Assembly: GCA_902479075.1 (NCBI GenBank)
Contig: CABSNK010000030.1
Coordinates: 1 to 14,991, forward strand
Direction of reading: 5' to 3'
Source: an uncultured Collinsella sp.
Lineage (GTDB): Bacteria > Actinomycetota > Coriobacteriia > Coriobacteriales > Coriobacteriaceae
DNA: 14,991 bases
Shown here: positions 1-6,874 of the stretch, in pieces
Layout of the letters: each line of letters opens with the position of its first letter
Numbering within the stretch: the stretch's first letter is position 1
The notes under the pieces: generated by a model
What the model was told of the DNA's origin: nothing
Database searches by the model: none
The model's input: only the letters and a program-made list of their open reading frames with translations
Program-made: the position numbers and the translations under genes

Positions 1-48
1 AGAATGAGCGTGGCTGACAGCCGTGCGGCACCGGTCCGCGTGGCGGCG

Positions 49-54
49 TATAAT
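49..54 (+). promoter_or_regulatory. Probable recQ -10 box
   Basis: A perfect TATAAT lies 32 bp upstream of the recQ ATG, giving a short leader. No good -35 hexamer is visible at 16-18 bp spacing (the nearest CTGACA at 14-19 is too far away), so this is a -10-only call. An AGGA at 78-81 serves as the ribosome binding site for the ATG at 86. Confidence 0.5.
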
Positions 55-85
55 CGGCGACAGATGATTCTGACGTTAGGAAACT

Positions 86-2065
86 ATGACCGATAGCATG
101 CAGCAGATGGCGCTCGACACGCTCGGCGCCTATTTTGGCTACACCTCGTTTCGCCCGGGACAGGACCGCATGGTCGATGCGATCCTTGCCGGTCGCGATG
201 CGCTGGGCGTTATGCCCACGGGCGCCGGCAAGTCTATCTGCTATCAGGTCCCCGCGCTCATGCTGTCCGGCATCACCTTTGTGGTGAGCCCGTTGCTGTC
301 GCTTATGGAGGACCAGACCCGCGCGCTGCTCGCGGCTGGTGCGCGACCCAGCTATCTCAACTCCAGCCTTACCCCGGCCCAGCAAAACACCGTGCTCAAG
401 CGGGCGCGCGAGGGCCGCTACCAGCTTATGTACGTGGCGCCCGAGCGCCTGCTCGAGCCGCGCTTTTTGGCCTTTGCGCAGGAGGCTGCGGCAGGCGGCG
501 GCATTGGCGTGCCACTCGTGGCCATTGACGAGGCCCACTGCGTGAGCCAATGGGGTCAGGATTTCCGCCCCGCCTACCTGCAGATTCGCGAGTTCATCGA
601 TTCCCTGCCGCAGCGCCCCATCGTGGCGGCCTTTACCGCTACGGCGACCGAGCGCGTGCGCGCCGATATCCAGCAAATGCTCGGCCTGCAAAACCCGGCG
701 ACCGTGGTGACGGGTTTTGATCGCAAGAACCTCTACTTTGGTTGCGAGGAGATGGGCGACAAGGCCAAGGCCGCGTGGGTGCGTGACTACGTGATCGCGC
801 ATTCGAGCGAGAGCGGCATCGTGTATTGCTCGACCCGCAAGACGGTCGATGCGCTGGCCGCGGAGCTTGCCGAGGCGCTGGACCCCAGCGGCATTCGCGT
901 GGGCCGCTACCATGCCGGCATGGGCAACGACGCCCGCCGCCAGAGCCAGCGTGCCTTTATCGATGACGACATTCAGGTGATGGTTGCCACCAACGCCTTT
1001 GGCATGGGCATCGACAAGCCCAACGTGCGCTACGTGATTCACAACAACGTGCCCGAGAGCATCGAGGCCTACTACCAGGAGGCGGGCCGCGCCGGCCGCG
1101 ATGGCGATCCGGCCAGCTGCCATCTGCTCTGGAACGGCAGCGATTTTCGCATGCGTCGCTTTTTGATTGACCGCGGCGATGCGGCCGACGAGGCACTCGA
1201 CGACGAGCAGCGCGCGTGGGCGCTCCAGAATCGATATCGTCTGCTCAGCCAGATGGAGGGCTACTGCAATACCACCGGCTGCCTGCGCGAATACATGCTG
1301 CGCTACTTTGGCGACGAGACCGCGGCCGAGCATGCCGCGGCTGGTGCGGGTGCCACTGCCACGGACGACGCCGAGGGCTGCGGCAACTGCAGTAACTGCC
1401 TCACGCAGTTCGAGGTCGAGGATGTCACCGATATGGCCCGCGCTGCCGTGCGCTATGTGGCCACGCGACCCATGCGCTTTGGCAAGTCGCTCATCGCCGA
1501 TGTGCTTCACGGCGGCAACACCGAGCGCATTCGCCAGATGCATCTGGACGAGGACCGCGGCTACGGTGAGCTGTCGAGCGAATCAGTCGGGCGCATCAAG
1601 GACATCATCGGCCAGCTGTGCGGCCGCGGCTACCTGGCCACCTCGCAGGGGCAGTACCCGGTCGTGGGGCTGGGTCCGCGTGCCGGCGAGGTCGAGGACG
1701 AGGCGTTCGCCTTTACCGTTAAGCGTCGCGCGTCCAAGCGCAAGGCCTCGGCCCGCGCCCGCCGTGCGGTTGATCTGCTGCGCGAGGAGGCCGAGCTGGA
1801 TCAGCGCCCGCGCGTGGGTGACGATGCCGAGCTGTTCGAGCGCCTGCGCGCCCTCCGCAAGGAGATCTCGACGGAGCTGGAGATGGCGCCGTATATGGTC
1901 TTCTCCGACAAGGCCCTGCGCGGCCTGTGCCGCCTGCGCCCGCAGACACGCGACGAGCTGATCCAGGTTAACGGCATTGGCGAGAAAAAAGCCGACGCCT
2001 TTGGCGAGCAGTTTATGACGGCGATTGAAGAGTTTGAGTCCGAGCATGCGCGGGATGGAGCGTAA
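86..2065 (+). CDS. recQ: ATP-dependent DNA helicase RecQ
   Basis: This 659-aa 3'-5' superfamily-2 DNA helicase acts in recombination and stalled-fork repair in the cytoplasm. In order, the protein shows the RecQ motif 0 (YFGYTSFRPGQ, residues 16-26), Walker A (PTGAGKS, 44-50), the DEAH box (148-151), the SAT-type motif (TATAT, near 184-188) and arginine-finger motif VI (QEAGRAGRDG, 331-340). The RecQ-C zinc cluster follows with Cys399, Cys432, Cys435 and Cys438. A winged-helix region comes next, and an HRDC domain lies at about residues 579-655 (YMVFSDKALRGLC, then VNGIGEKKADAFG). Length and architecture are those of complete bacterial RecQ (about 600-700 aa). The ATG is preceded by AGGA at 5-nt spacing. 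A GntR regulator starts 2 nt after the stop, so the two are probably cotranscribed. Confidence 0.96.
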   Translation: MTDSMQQMALDTLGAYFGYTSFRPGQDRMVDAILAGRDALGVMPTGAGKSICYQVPALMLSGITFVVSPLLSLMEDQTRALLAAGARPSYLNSSLTPAQQNTVLKRAREGRYQLMYVAPERLLEPRFLAFAQEAAAGGGIGVPLVAIDEAHCVSQWGQDFRPAYLQIREFIDSLPQRPIVAAFTATATERVRADIQQMLGLQNPATVVTGFDRKNLYFGCEEMGDKAKAAWVRDYVIAHSSESGIVYCSTRKTVDALAAELAEALDPSGIRVGRYHAGMGNDARRQSQRAFIDDDIQVMVATNAFGMGIDKPNVRYVIHNNVPESIEAYYQEAGRAGRDGDPASCHLLWNGSDFRMRRFLIDRGDAADEALDDEQRAWALQNRYRLLSQMEGYCNTTGCLREYMLRYFGDETAAEHAAAGAGATATDDAEGCGNCSNCLTQFEVEDVTDMARAAVRYVATRPMRFGKSLIADVLHGGNTERIRQMHLDEDRGYGELSSESVGRIKDIIGQLCGRGYLATSQGQYPVVGLGPRAGEVEDEAFAFTVKRRASKRKASARARRAVDLLREEAELDQRPRVGDDAELFERLRALRKEISTELEMAPYMVFSDKALRGLCRLRPQTRDELIQVNGIGEKKADAFGEQFMTAIEEFESEHARDGA

Positions 2066-2067
2066 CG

Positions 2068-2823
2068 ATGGCTTTCGATAGCAAGACCGACCGTACTGAC
2101 GTGTCCGCCGTGCCGCTGTACCAGCAGGTCATGGACGACCTAAAGGGCGAGATCGCGCGCGGCGTGTACACTGCCGGCTCGCGCATTCCTTCCGAGATGG
2201 AGCTCGCGAAGTCCTACGGCGTGGGGCGCGTCACCGTGCGCCGTGCCATCGAGGAGCTGTCGCGCGCGGGGTATCTCAACCGCCAGCAGGGGAGGGGCAC
2301 CTTTGTGTGCGCTCCCAAGCTCAAACGCAAGATTCGCCAGAAGGGTGACGTCCAGAGCTTTACTGAGGGCTGTGCTGCCAACGACATGGTGCCGGGTGCG
2401 CGTCTGGTGTCGCGCACGGTGGTCGCGGCGACGCACGAGGATGCGGCGTTCTTTGGCGTGGAGCCCGGCTGCGAGCTTATCGTGGTCGAGCGTGTGCGCA
2501 CGGCCGACGGCATCCCCGTCATGCTCGAGAACAACGCCTTTGTGCTCGCCGACCATCCCTACCTGCAGACGCTGGCCGACGAGGACCTCACCGATAACTC
2601 GATCTTTGCGCTCGTTGCCGAGCATTCGGGTCGCGCACCGCTCAAGTCCGACCCCTGCACCGTGGAGATTGCGCTTGCCGATGCTCAGGCGGCCCCGCTG
2701 CTGGAGGTGCCGGTCGGCGAGCCGCTCTTCTATATGGAGGCCTACTTTACCGACGCTGGCGGGCGCCCTCTACTGCTCGGACGCCAAAAGATCGTGGGCT
2801 CGCGCTATGTCTTCGACATCTAA
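2068..2823 (+). CDS. GntR/HutC-family transcriptional regulator (UTRA domain)
   Basis: This 251-aa DNA-binding repressor is of the HutC subgroup, whose UTRA domain senses sugar phosphates or amino-acid derivatives. The N-terminal winged helix (residues about 15-80) shows the GntR signature: VPLYQQVMDDLKGEI, then SRIPSEMELAKSYGVGRVTV, then the wing GRGTFV. The UTRA domain covers about 97-245 (GARLVSRTVV, FFGVEPGCELIVVERVRT, PLFYMEAYF). A GGAG at 2057-2060 inside the end of recQ supports the start and implies translational coupling. The gene directly precedes the SIS deglycase, whose promoter carries two copies of a 16-bp repeat; I infer that this protein represses that gene through them. The effector is probably the phosphorylated deglycase substrate or product, which is unproven. 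Confidence 0.9.
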   Translation: MAFDSKTDRTDVSAVPLYQQVMDDLKGEIARGVYTAGSRIPSEMELAKSYGVGRVTVRRAIEELSRAGYLNRQQGRGTFVCAPKLKRKIRQKGDVQSFTEGCAANDMVPGARLVSRTVVAATHEDAAFFGVEPGCELIVVERVRTADGIPVMLENNAFVLADHPYLQTLADEDLTDNSIFALVAEHSGRAPLKSDPCTVEIALADAQAAPLLEVPVGEPLFYMEAYFTDAGGRPLLLGRQKIVGSRYVFDI

Positions 2824-2833
2824 CATCCACAGA

Positions 2834-2849
2834 TAGAACAACATAGAAC
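2834..2849 (+). promoter_or_regulatory. Candidate GntR operator, upstream copy
   Basis: The 16-bp sequence TAGAACAACATAGAAC contains two TAGAAC half-units 10 bp apart (one helical turn). It lies 10 bp after the gntR stop and recurs once, with a single base change, 62 bp downstream on top of the deglycase promoter. Duplicated sites around a promoter next to a GntR gene are typical of operators; assignment to this regulator is inference. Confidence 0.5.
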
Positions 2850-2866
2850 AAATTTGCCGAGATGAC

Positions 2867-2895
2867 TTCACGGGCGTTGTTGCACGTGTTATAAA
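2867..2895 (+). promoter_or_regulatory. Probable sigma-70-type promoter of the SIS deglycase
   Basis: The -35 hexamer TTCACG (2867-2872) and the -10 hexamer TATAAA (2890-2895) are separated by 17 bp. Transcription would begin near 2902, inside the second operator copy, leaving a leader of about 65 nt before the strong AAGGAGGAA ribosome binding site at 2952-2960. Confidence 0.5.
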
Positions 2896-2911
2896 TAGGA
2901 CAACATAGAAC
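2896..2911 (+). promoter_or_regulatory. Candidate GntR operator, promoter-proximal copy
   Basis: The sequence TAGGACAACATAGAAC matches the upstream copy at 15 of 16 positions. It abuts the -10 box and covers the expected start site, so a bound protein here would block transcription. Confidence 0.5.
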
Positions 2912-2967
2912 GACAGCAGGTACGAGCTGCCGTCGCTCAAAGCCGCCCCACAAGGAGGAACATCAGG

Positions 2968-3936
2968 ATGAACGCACACGATCTGATTCAGGAAATTATC
3001 GAGCGCAAGGGTAAGGTCGAGAACGTCTTTTGGATCGCTTGTGGCGGTTCGATGATCGACCTGATGCCGGCCAACGAGCTGCTCAAGCGCGAGGCCACCA
3101 CGTTTACCTCGACGGTCTACACGGCACGCGAGTTTTGCCTGATGGCCCCCAAGAGCCTTGGCAAGAAGTCGCTCGTTATTGCCTGCAGCCACAGCGGCAA
3201 CACGCAGGAGGTCGTCGACGGCTGCGAGATGGCGCTGGCCGCCGGCGCCGAGGTCGTTGCCCTCACCGACTGCGAGGGCTCCAAGATCGACAACGGCAAG
3301 TGGACCACCTGGGTCTACCCCTGGGGCGAGGGCGTGCCGCAGGCCGAGGTGCCTCAGGGTATCGGCGCTCTGATCGCCGCCGAGCTGCTCGACCAGCAGG
3401 AAGGCTACGAGGCGCTTGCCGACATGTACGAGGGCCTCAAGCAGATGGATGCGCTGCTGCCCGCCGCTCGCGAGAAGGTCAACGCCGAGCTGGGCGCCCG
3501 CTTTGCCGAGCTCTGCCAGCAGCACAAGTTCTTCTATATCCTGGGCTCCGGCCCCAACTTTAGCCAGACCTACGCCATGGCCATCTGCTCGCTCATGGAG
3601 ATGCAGTGGCAGCACTGCTGCTATATCCACTCCGGCGAGTATTTCCACGGCCCGTTTGAGGCCACCGAGCCCGGCGTGTTCTACTTTGTGCAGCTTGGCG
3701 CGGGCGAGTGCCGCCCCATGGAGGAGCGCGCTCTTGCGTTCCTCAACACGCACACCGACACGATCATGGTGCTCGACGCGCTCGAGTACGGCGTGGGCGA
3801 GGTACCTGCCAGCGTGCGTTCGTACCTGGAGCCGATCTTCTTCTACAACATGAGCTGCGAGCTGCGCGCCGCCCGCGGCAAGGTCTTCGACCACAGCCCC
3901 GAGGTTCGTCGCTACATGGGCATCGAGCAGTACTAA
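2968..3936 (+). CDS. SIS-domain sugar-phosphate deglycase, FrlB/FraB/GfrF-like
   Basis: This 322-aa protein has two SIS (sugar isomerase) domains. The family's Amadori-compound members convert fructoselysine-6-P or related 6-phosphofructosyl amino acids into glucose-6-P plus the free amino acid. The first SIS domain (about 18-140) has FWIACGGSMIDLMPANELL and ACSHSGNTQEVVDG; the second starts near 187 (FFYILGSGPNFSQTYA). Glu211 and His227 (LMEMQW and SGEYFHGP) have the same 16-residue spacing as the catalytic Glu/His pair described for the deglycase FraB. The ending DHSPEVRRYMGIEQY resembles the DHNPDERRYYGGLVEY end of E. coli FrlB, quoted from memory. Length fits the family (about 325-350 aa). 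The gene stands alone between its operators and a terminator, with no adjacent kinase or transporter. The amino-acid half of the substrate cannot be told from sequence; other SIS isomerases are less likely given the conserved pair. Confidence 0.85.
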   Translation: MNAHDLIQEIIERKGKVENVFWIACGGSMIDLMPANELLKREATTFTSTVYTAREFCLMAPKSLGKKSLVIACSHSGNTQEVVDGCEMALAAGAEVVALTDCEGSKIDNGKWTTWVYPWGEGVPQAEVPQGIGALIAAELLDQQEGYEALADMYEGLKQMDALLPAAREKVNAELGARFAELCQQHKFFYILGSGPNFSQTYAMAICSLMEMQWQHCCYIHSGEYFHGPFEATEPGVFYFVQLGAGECRPMEERALAFLNTHTDTIMVLDALEYGVGEVPASVRSYLEPIFFYNMSCELRAARGKVFDHSPEVRRYMGIEQY

Positions 3937-3959
3937 TATACCGGGAATAGCCTCTCACG

Positions 3960-3991
3960 ACGGGGTCTGCGCTGCGCGCAGGCCCCGTTTT
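3960..3991 (+). terminator. Rho-independent terminator of the SIS deglycase gene
   Basis: A 13-bp stem (3960-3972 with 3976-3988, one G-T pair) closes a TGC loop and runs into TTTT, 23 bp after the stop codon. Confidence 0.85.
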
Positions 3992-4027
3992 GCGTTGTGG
4001 CGGCCGGATTCGTGTCTGCGCGAAAAC

Positions 4028-4207
4028 GAAGGTGAATACTTTTCCGCGAAGTGAACGACCTATTTTGGACCCCCGAAGCATCCACACTTTTTGACGGCAA
4101 AACCGCAGGAAAAACTCGGCAAAACCGCAGGAAACGGCGTCTGAAAAGTGTCGATGCTTCGGGGGCTCATTTTTACTCGTTCACTTCGCGGAAAAGTATT
4201 CACCTTC
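4028..4207. repeat. 180-bp nested palindromic intergenic element
   Basis: The ends, 4028-4058 and 4177-4207, are perfect 31-bp inverted repeats (beginning GAAGGTGAATACTTTTCCGC). Inside lies a second inverted repeat, 4070-4091 with 4144-4165, 22 bp with one mismatch (beginning CCCCCGAAGCAT). In the centre is an 18-bp exact direct repeat (CGGCAAAACCGCAGGAAA) at 4095-4112 and 4117-4134. No coding capacity and no clear target-site duplication are seen. It fills the space between the deglycase terminator and the terminator of the opposing dehydrogenase gene. It could be a MITE-like element or a structured RNA; nothing decides between these. Confidence 0.85.
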
Positions 4208-4232
4208 AATTCGTAAGGGCACTGCGTGAGTC

Positions 4233-4273
4233 AAAAAAGCGGGCCGCGCCGGGGATTTCCGGCACGGCCCGCT
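4233..4273 (-). terminator. Rho-independent terminator of the lactate dehydrogenase gene
   Basis: Read on the minus strand, a 15-bp GC-rich stem (4259-4273 with 4238-4252, one mismatch) is followed by six Ts (complement of 4233-4238). It lies about 43 bp past the dehydrogenase stop. Confidence 0.9.
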
Positions 4274-4315
4274 TAGTATCGCGCTTAGATTCGCAAGGTT
4301 GTGGCAGCCAGCGGC

Positions 4316-5293
4316 CTACTTTGCGTCGTAGGCCTCGGCGTCCCACCAGTCGAGCTGGGCGATGTTGTCGCGGATGTGCTGGCAGCTCTTGTGGAAGCCC
4401 TCGAGCTCGTACTCGGACAGGTCGAGCGTGTAGACCTCCTCGACGCCCTCGGCGCCGATCGCGCACGGCAGGGAGGTAAAGATGCCCTCCTCGCCATACT
4501 GGCCGGTCATGAGCGTGGAGGCGGAAAGCACGGCGTGCTCGTTGTGCAGCACAGCGGCGCAGACGCGCGCGGCGGAGTTGGCGACGGCGTACTCGGTGCA
4601 CTGCTTGCCCTGGTAGGTCACATAGCCGCCCTTGCGCGCGAGCTCCTCGATCTCCATGTGGTCGAAGGCGTACTTGTCGGGGTTTTCGGCTTGAAGCTCG
4701 TTGAGGCTCTTGCCGGCGATGGTCGCGGCCTTAAAGGCAGCCAGCTGGCTAAAGCCGTGCTCGCCGATCATGTAGGCGTCGATGGACTTGGGGCTCACGC
4801 CGACCTTCTTGGAGATCTCGGTGCGCAGGCGGGCGGAGTCCAGGCCGCAGCCCGAGCCGATGATCTTCTTGGGATCGTAGCCGGTCAGATGCCACAGCTC
4901 GGTGCACACGACGTCGCACGGGTTGGAGATGCTTACGAAGATGCCGTCGAAGCCGGCGTCGACGATGCGCTTGGCAAAGGTGCGGGCGGCGTCGGTGGTA
5001 AAGAACAGCTCGCCGTCGCGGTTGCCGGCGGCCAGCGCGACCTTGCCGGCGGCGTTGACGATGACGTCGCAGCAGGCCAGCTCCTCGTAGTGGTCGTAGC
5101 AGTTGACGATCTTGGTGTTATACGGGACAAACGAAAGGGAGTCGCGCAGGTCCTGGACCTCGGACGTCACCTTGGCCTCGTTGATATCGCACAGGTACAG
5201 CTCGTCGGCAATGCCCTGCATAAGCAGACTGTTGGCGACATGTGCTCCTACGTGGCCCTGGCCGACCACACCGATCTTACGCGTCTGGAACAT
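4316..5293 (-). CDS. L-lactate/2-hydroxyacid dehydrogenase (LDH/MDH family)
   Basis: This 325-aa NAD-dependent 2-hydroxyacid dehydrogenase probably reduces pyruvate or another 2-oxoacid during fermentation. Visible motifs are the nucleotide fold GVVGQGHVG (8-16), Asp36 ending strand beta-2 (LYLCD), SNPCDV (123-128), the catalytic Asp152/Arg155 in LDSARLR and the catalytic His179 in GEHG. Arg92 aligns with the loop arginine. The substrate-selecting position (102 in dogfish numbering) appears to be Ala86, not the Gln of LDH or the Arg of MDH. The stretch AGKVALAAGNR recalls 2-hydroxyisocaproate dehydrogenases more than classical LDH. The start at 5293 was chosen because AAAGGA lies 7 nt upstream; an upstream ATG at 5332 has no ribosome binding site. 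The gene is transcribed divergently from metA and has its own terminator. Exact substrate is uncertain. Confidence 0.88.
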   Translation of the reverse strand: MFQTRKIGVVGQGHVGAHVANSLLMQGIADELYLCDINEAKVTSEVQDLRDSLSFVPYNTKIVNCYDHYEELACCDVIVNAAGKVALAAGNRDGELFFTTDAARTFAKRIVDAGFDGIFVSISNPCDVVCTELWHLTGYDPKKIIGSGCGLDSARLRTEISKKVGVSPKSIDAYMIGEHGFSQLAAFKAATIAGKSLNELQAENPDKYAFDHMEIEELARKGGYVTYQGKQCTEYAVANSAARVCAAVLHNEHAVLSASTLMTGQYGEEGIFTSLPCAIGAEGVEEVYTLDLSEYELEGFHKSCQHIRDNIAQLDWWDAEAYDAK

Positions 5294-5330
5294 ATATGTA
5301 TCCTTTCGGCCGAGTTTTTCGCGTCGAACC

Positions 5331-5336
5331 ATTGTA
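5331..5336 (-). promoter_or_regulatory. Possible -10 box of the dehydrogenase gene
   Basis: On the minus strand TACAAT lies 37 bp upstream of the chosen start. The -35 region (CTAGCA at 17-bp spacing) is poor, so the call is weak. Confidence 0.3.
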
Positions 5337-5372
5337 GCGTCCTGCTGTCACTTTGCTAGGCTAAAGCGAAGC

Positions 5373-5410
5373 AGATTTTTGGGACATGCCTTAATCTCTA
5401 CTTTTGGAGT
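5373..5410 (+). repeat. Degenerate terminator-like repeat in the divergent promoter region
   Basis: AGATTTTTGGGACATGCC at 5373-5390 is identical over 18 nt to the minus-strand terminator after the M16 peptidase gene (9682-9699). What follows (TTAATCTCTACTTTTGG) looks like a decayed version of that terminator's right arm and T tract. It faces metA, with no upstream plus-strand gene to terminate. Confidence 0.5.
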
Positions 5411-5504
5411 GATTTGGGCCGCTGACGGCATCGCTGGGCGATGTGCTCGCGCGGATGGGGCCGCTCGTTGTACCATAGCTGCAACTGACTCGTAAGGAGC
5501 ATCC

Positions 5505-6431
5505 ATGCCCATTCGCATCCCCGACGCCCTCCCTGCCGCCGCGCAGCTCGAGAGCGAGAACATCTTTGTCATGACCGAGTACCGCGCGCTGCACCAGGAC
5601 ATCCGTCCGCTGCGCGTGCTCATCCTCAACCTCATGCCCACCAAGATCGCCACCGAGACGCAAATCATGCGCAAGCTCTCCAACACGCCGCTGCAGGTGG
5701 AGGTGGACCTGCTGCGCACCAAGACGCACGAGGCCACGCACGTAAGCGCCGGCCACCTGGAGACGTTCTACCGCACGTTCGACGACATCCGCGACATCCA
5801 CTACGACGGCCTGATCATCACGGGCGCGCCGGTGGAGCAGATGCCGTTCGAGGAGGTCGACTATTGGCCCGAGCTCTGCCAGATTATGGATTGGTCCACC
5901 ACGCACGTGCACTCTACGCTGCACATTTGTTGGGGCGCACAGGCCGGCCTGTACCATCATTACGGTATCCAGAAGCACGACCTGCCGGCAAAGGCGAGCG
6001 GCGTGTTTGAGCATTATCTGGTGAAGCCGCAAAGCCCGCTGGTCCGCGGCTTTGACGACCGTTTCTATGCCGTGCATTCGCGCAACACCGATGTGCGCCG
6101 CGAGGACGTGGAGGCCGAGCCGCAGCTCGAGGTCGTGGCCGTGTCTGACGAGGTGGGCCTGTACATCGTCAAGTCGACCGACAGCCGCCGCTTCTTTGTC
6201 TTTGGCCATCCCGAGTACGATACCGACACGCTGCGTCTGGAGTACGAGCGCGACGTGAAGCGCGGACTCAACCCGGAGGTGCCGGCGCATTACTTCCCAG
6301 GTGACGACCCCACTGCCGAGCCGCGCAACGTCTGGCGCAGCCAGGCTCAGCTGTTCTACACCAACTGGCTCAACTACTACGTCTACCAGACCACGCCCTA
6401 CGACCTAGCCCGCGCCGGCGAGGAGCACTAG
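5505..6431 (+). CDS. metAA: Homoserine O-acetyltransferase (MetA family)
   Basis: This 308-aa enzyme acylates the homoserine hydroxyl, the first committed step of methionine synthesis, in the cytoplasm. The family signature is full length: SENIFVMTEYRALHQDIRPL, LILNLMPTKIATETQ, the Cys142 nucleophile in HICWGAQAGLYHHYGI, and the His235/Glu237 pair in VFGHPEYDTDTL. These numbers match the canonical catalytic triad exactly. Residue 111 is Glu (GAPVEQMPFEEV). In this family Glu111 is the published determinant for acetyl-CoA and Gly111 for succinyl-CoA, so acetyltransferase is preferred to the often-copied 'succinyltransferase' label. The start is fixed by AAGGAG at 5494-5499, 5 nt before the ATG. 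The gene is monocistronic, and no SAM riboswitch or clear -35 is visible in the short leader. Confidence 0.95.
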   Translation: MPIRIPDALPAAAQLESENIFVMTEYRALHQDIRPLRVLILNLMPTKIATETQIMRKLSNTPLQVEVDLLRTKTHEATHVSAGHLETFYRTFDDIRDIHYDGLIITGAPVEQMPFEEVDYWPELCQIMDWSTTHVHSTLHICWGAQAGLYHHYGIQKHDLPAKASGVFEHYLVKPQSPLVRGFDDRFYAVHSRNTDVRREDVEAEPQLEVVAVSDEVGLYIVKSTDSRRFFVFGHPEYDTDTLRLEYERDVKRGLNPEVPAHYFPGDDPTAEPRNVWRSQAQLFYTNWLNYYVYQTTPYDLARAGEEH

Positions 6432-6462
6432 GCTACGGCTGCTGCTGTGCCGGCGGCGTGAC

Positions 6463-6579
6463 GAGCGTGGATATCCGGACGGACGAGCGTGGATTTTCGG
6501 ACATTTACAAATCGAGCGTGGATAATCTCCCACTTTTGGCTTGAAACTAGGCTCAAAACGGGAGATTATCCACGCTCAT
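6463..6579. repeat. 117-bp structured intergenic repeat, copy A
   Basis: Three AGCGTGGA units start at 6464, 6486 and 6515, and a fourth is inverted at 6569-6576. The last two form a perfect 18-bp inverted repeat (6514-6531 with 6560-6577). The same 117-bp block recurs ungapped at 7864-7980, with about 94 of 117 identical positions by hand count and identical unit spacing. The two copies flank the AbiEi-like gene in direct orientation. Between this block and the gene (6585-6726) I see only a small hairpin (6586-6599) and no coding sequence. Confidence 0.9.
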
Positions 6580-6584
6580 TTTTT
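6514..6584 (+). terminator. Probable metA terminator formed by repeat copy A
   Basis: The perfect 18-bp stem (GAGCGTGGATAATCTCCC and its complement) with a 28-nt loop is followed by A and six Ts at 6579-6584. It lies 83 bp after the metA stop. The loop is longer than usual, but the stem and T tract are good. Confidence 0.6.
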
Positions 6585-6726
6585 AGGCATGTAGATGCCG
6601 ATGGCTCGGCTAAGCGACGGTGCGTGCAGAGGCAAAGTCGCATTTGGCGTAGTCTTGAATCTCGACGGGTTTTTCTTTCTGATAATCCGATGGACCAAGG
6701 CCTCAAAATGTGGAGACAGGGACCTC

Positions 6727-6755
6727 TCGACAACCGCCCTACCTGCAGATATAAG
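6727..6755 (+). promoter_or_regulatory. Probable promoter of the AbiEi-like gene
   Basis: The -35 hexamer TCGACA (6727-6732) and the -10 hexamer TATAAG (6750-6755) are 17 bp apart, one mismatch each from consensus. The predicted leader is about 110 nt. Confidence 0.6.
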
Positions 6756-6787
6756 ACATCAGCCTAAAACGTCCAAAACCGTCAAGC

Positions 6788-6819
6788 ATTTGGTCAGCGC
6801 CTGGACGGTATTTGGTCAG
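6788..6819 (+). promoter_or_regulatory. Direct repeats in the leader of the AbiEi-like gene
   Basis: ATTTGGTCAG occurs at 6788-6797 and again at 6810-6819, 22 bp apart (about two helical turns), downstream of the predicted start site. It is a candidate binding site for an autoregulator, possibly the encoded winged-helix protein; inference only. Confidence 0.35.
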
Positions 6820-6874
6820 ACTTCGCATGAAACCGTCTGGTACGTTTGCGCCGTTCCAAGATTTGGGAGGCGAC

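Noticed and set aside
1167..1961. Plus-strand open frame inside recQ in another reading frame
   Set aside because: The Arg/Ser/Ala-rich translation is a frame shadow of the intact recQ gene.
5411..5504. Riboswitch (SAM type) upstream of metA
   Set aside because: The leader is short and I cannot find the conserved paired regions of a SAM riboswitch.
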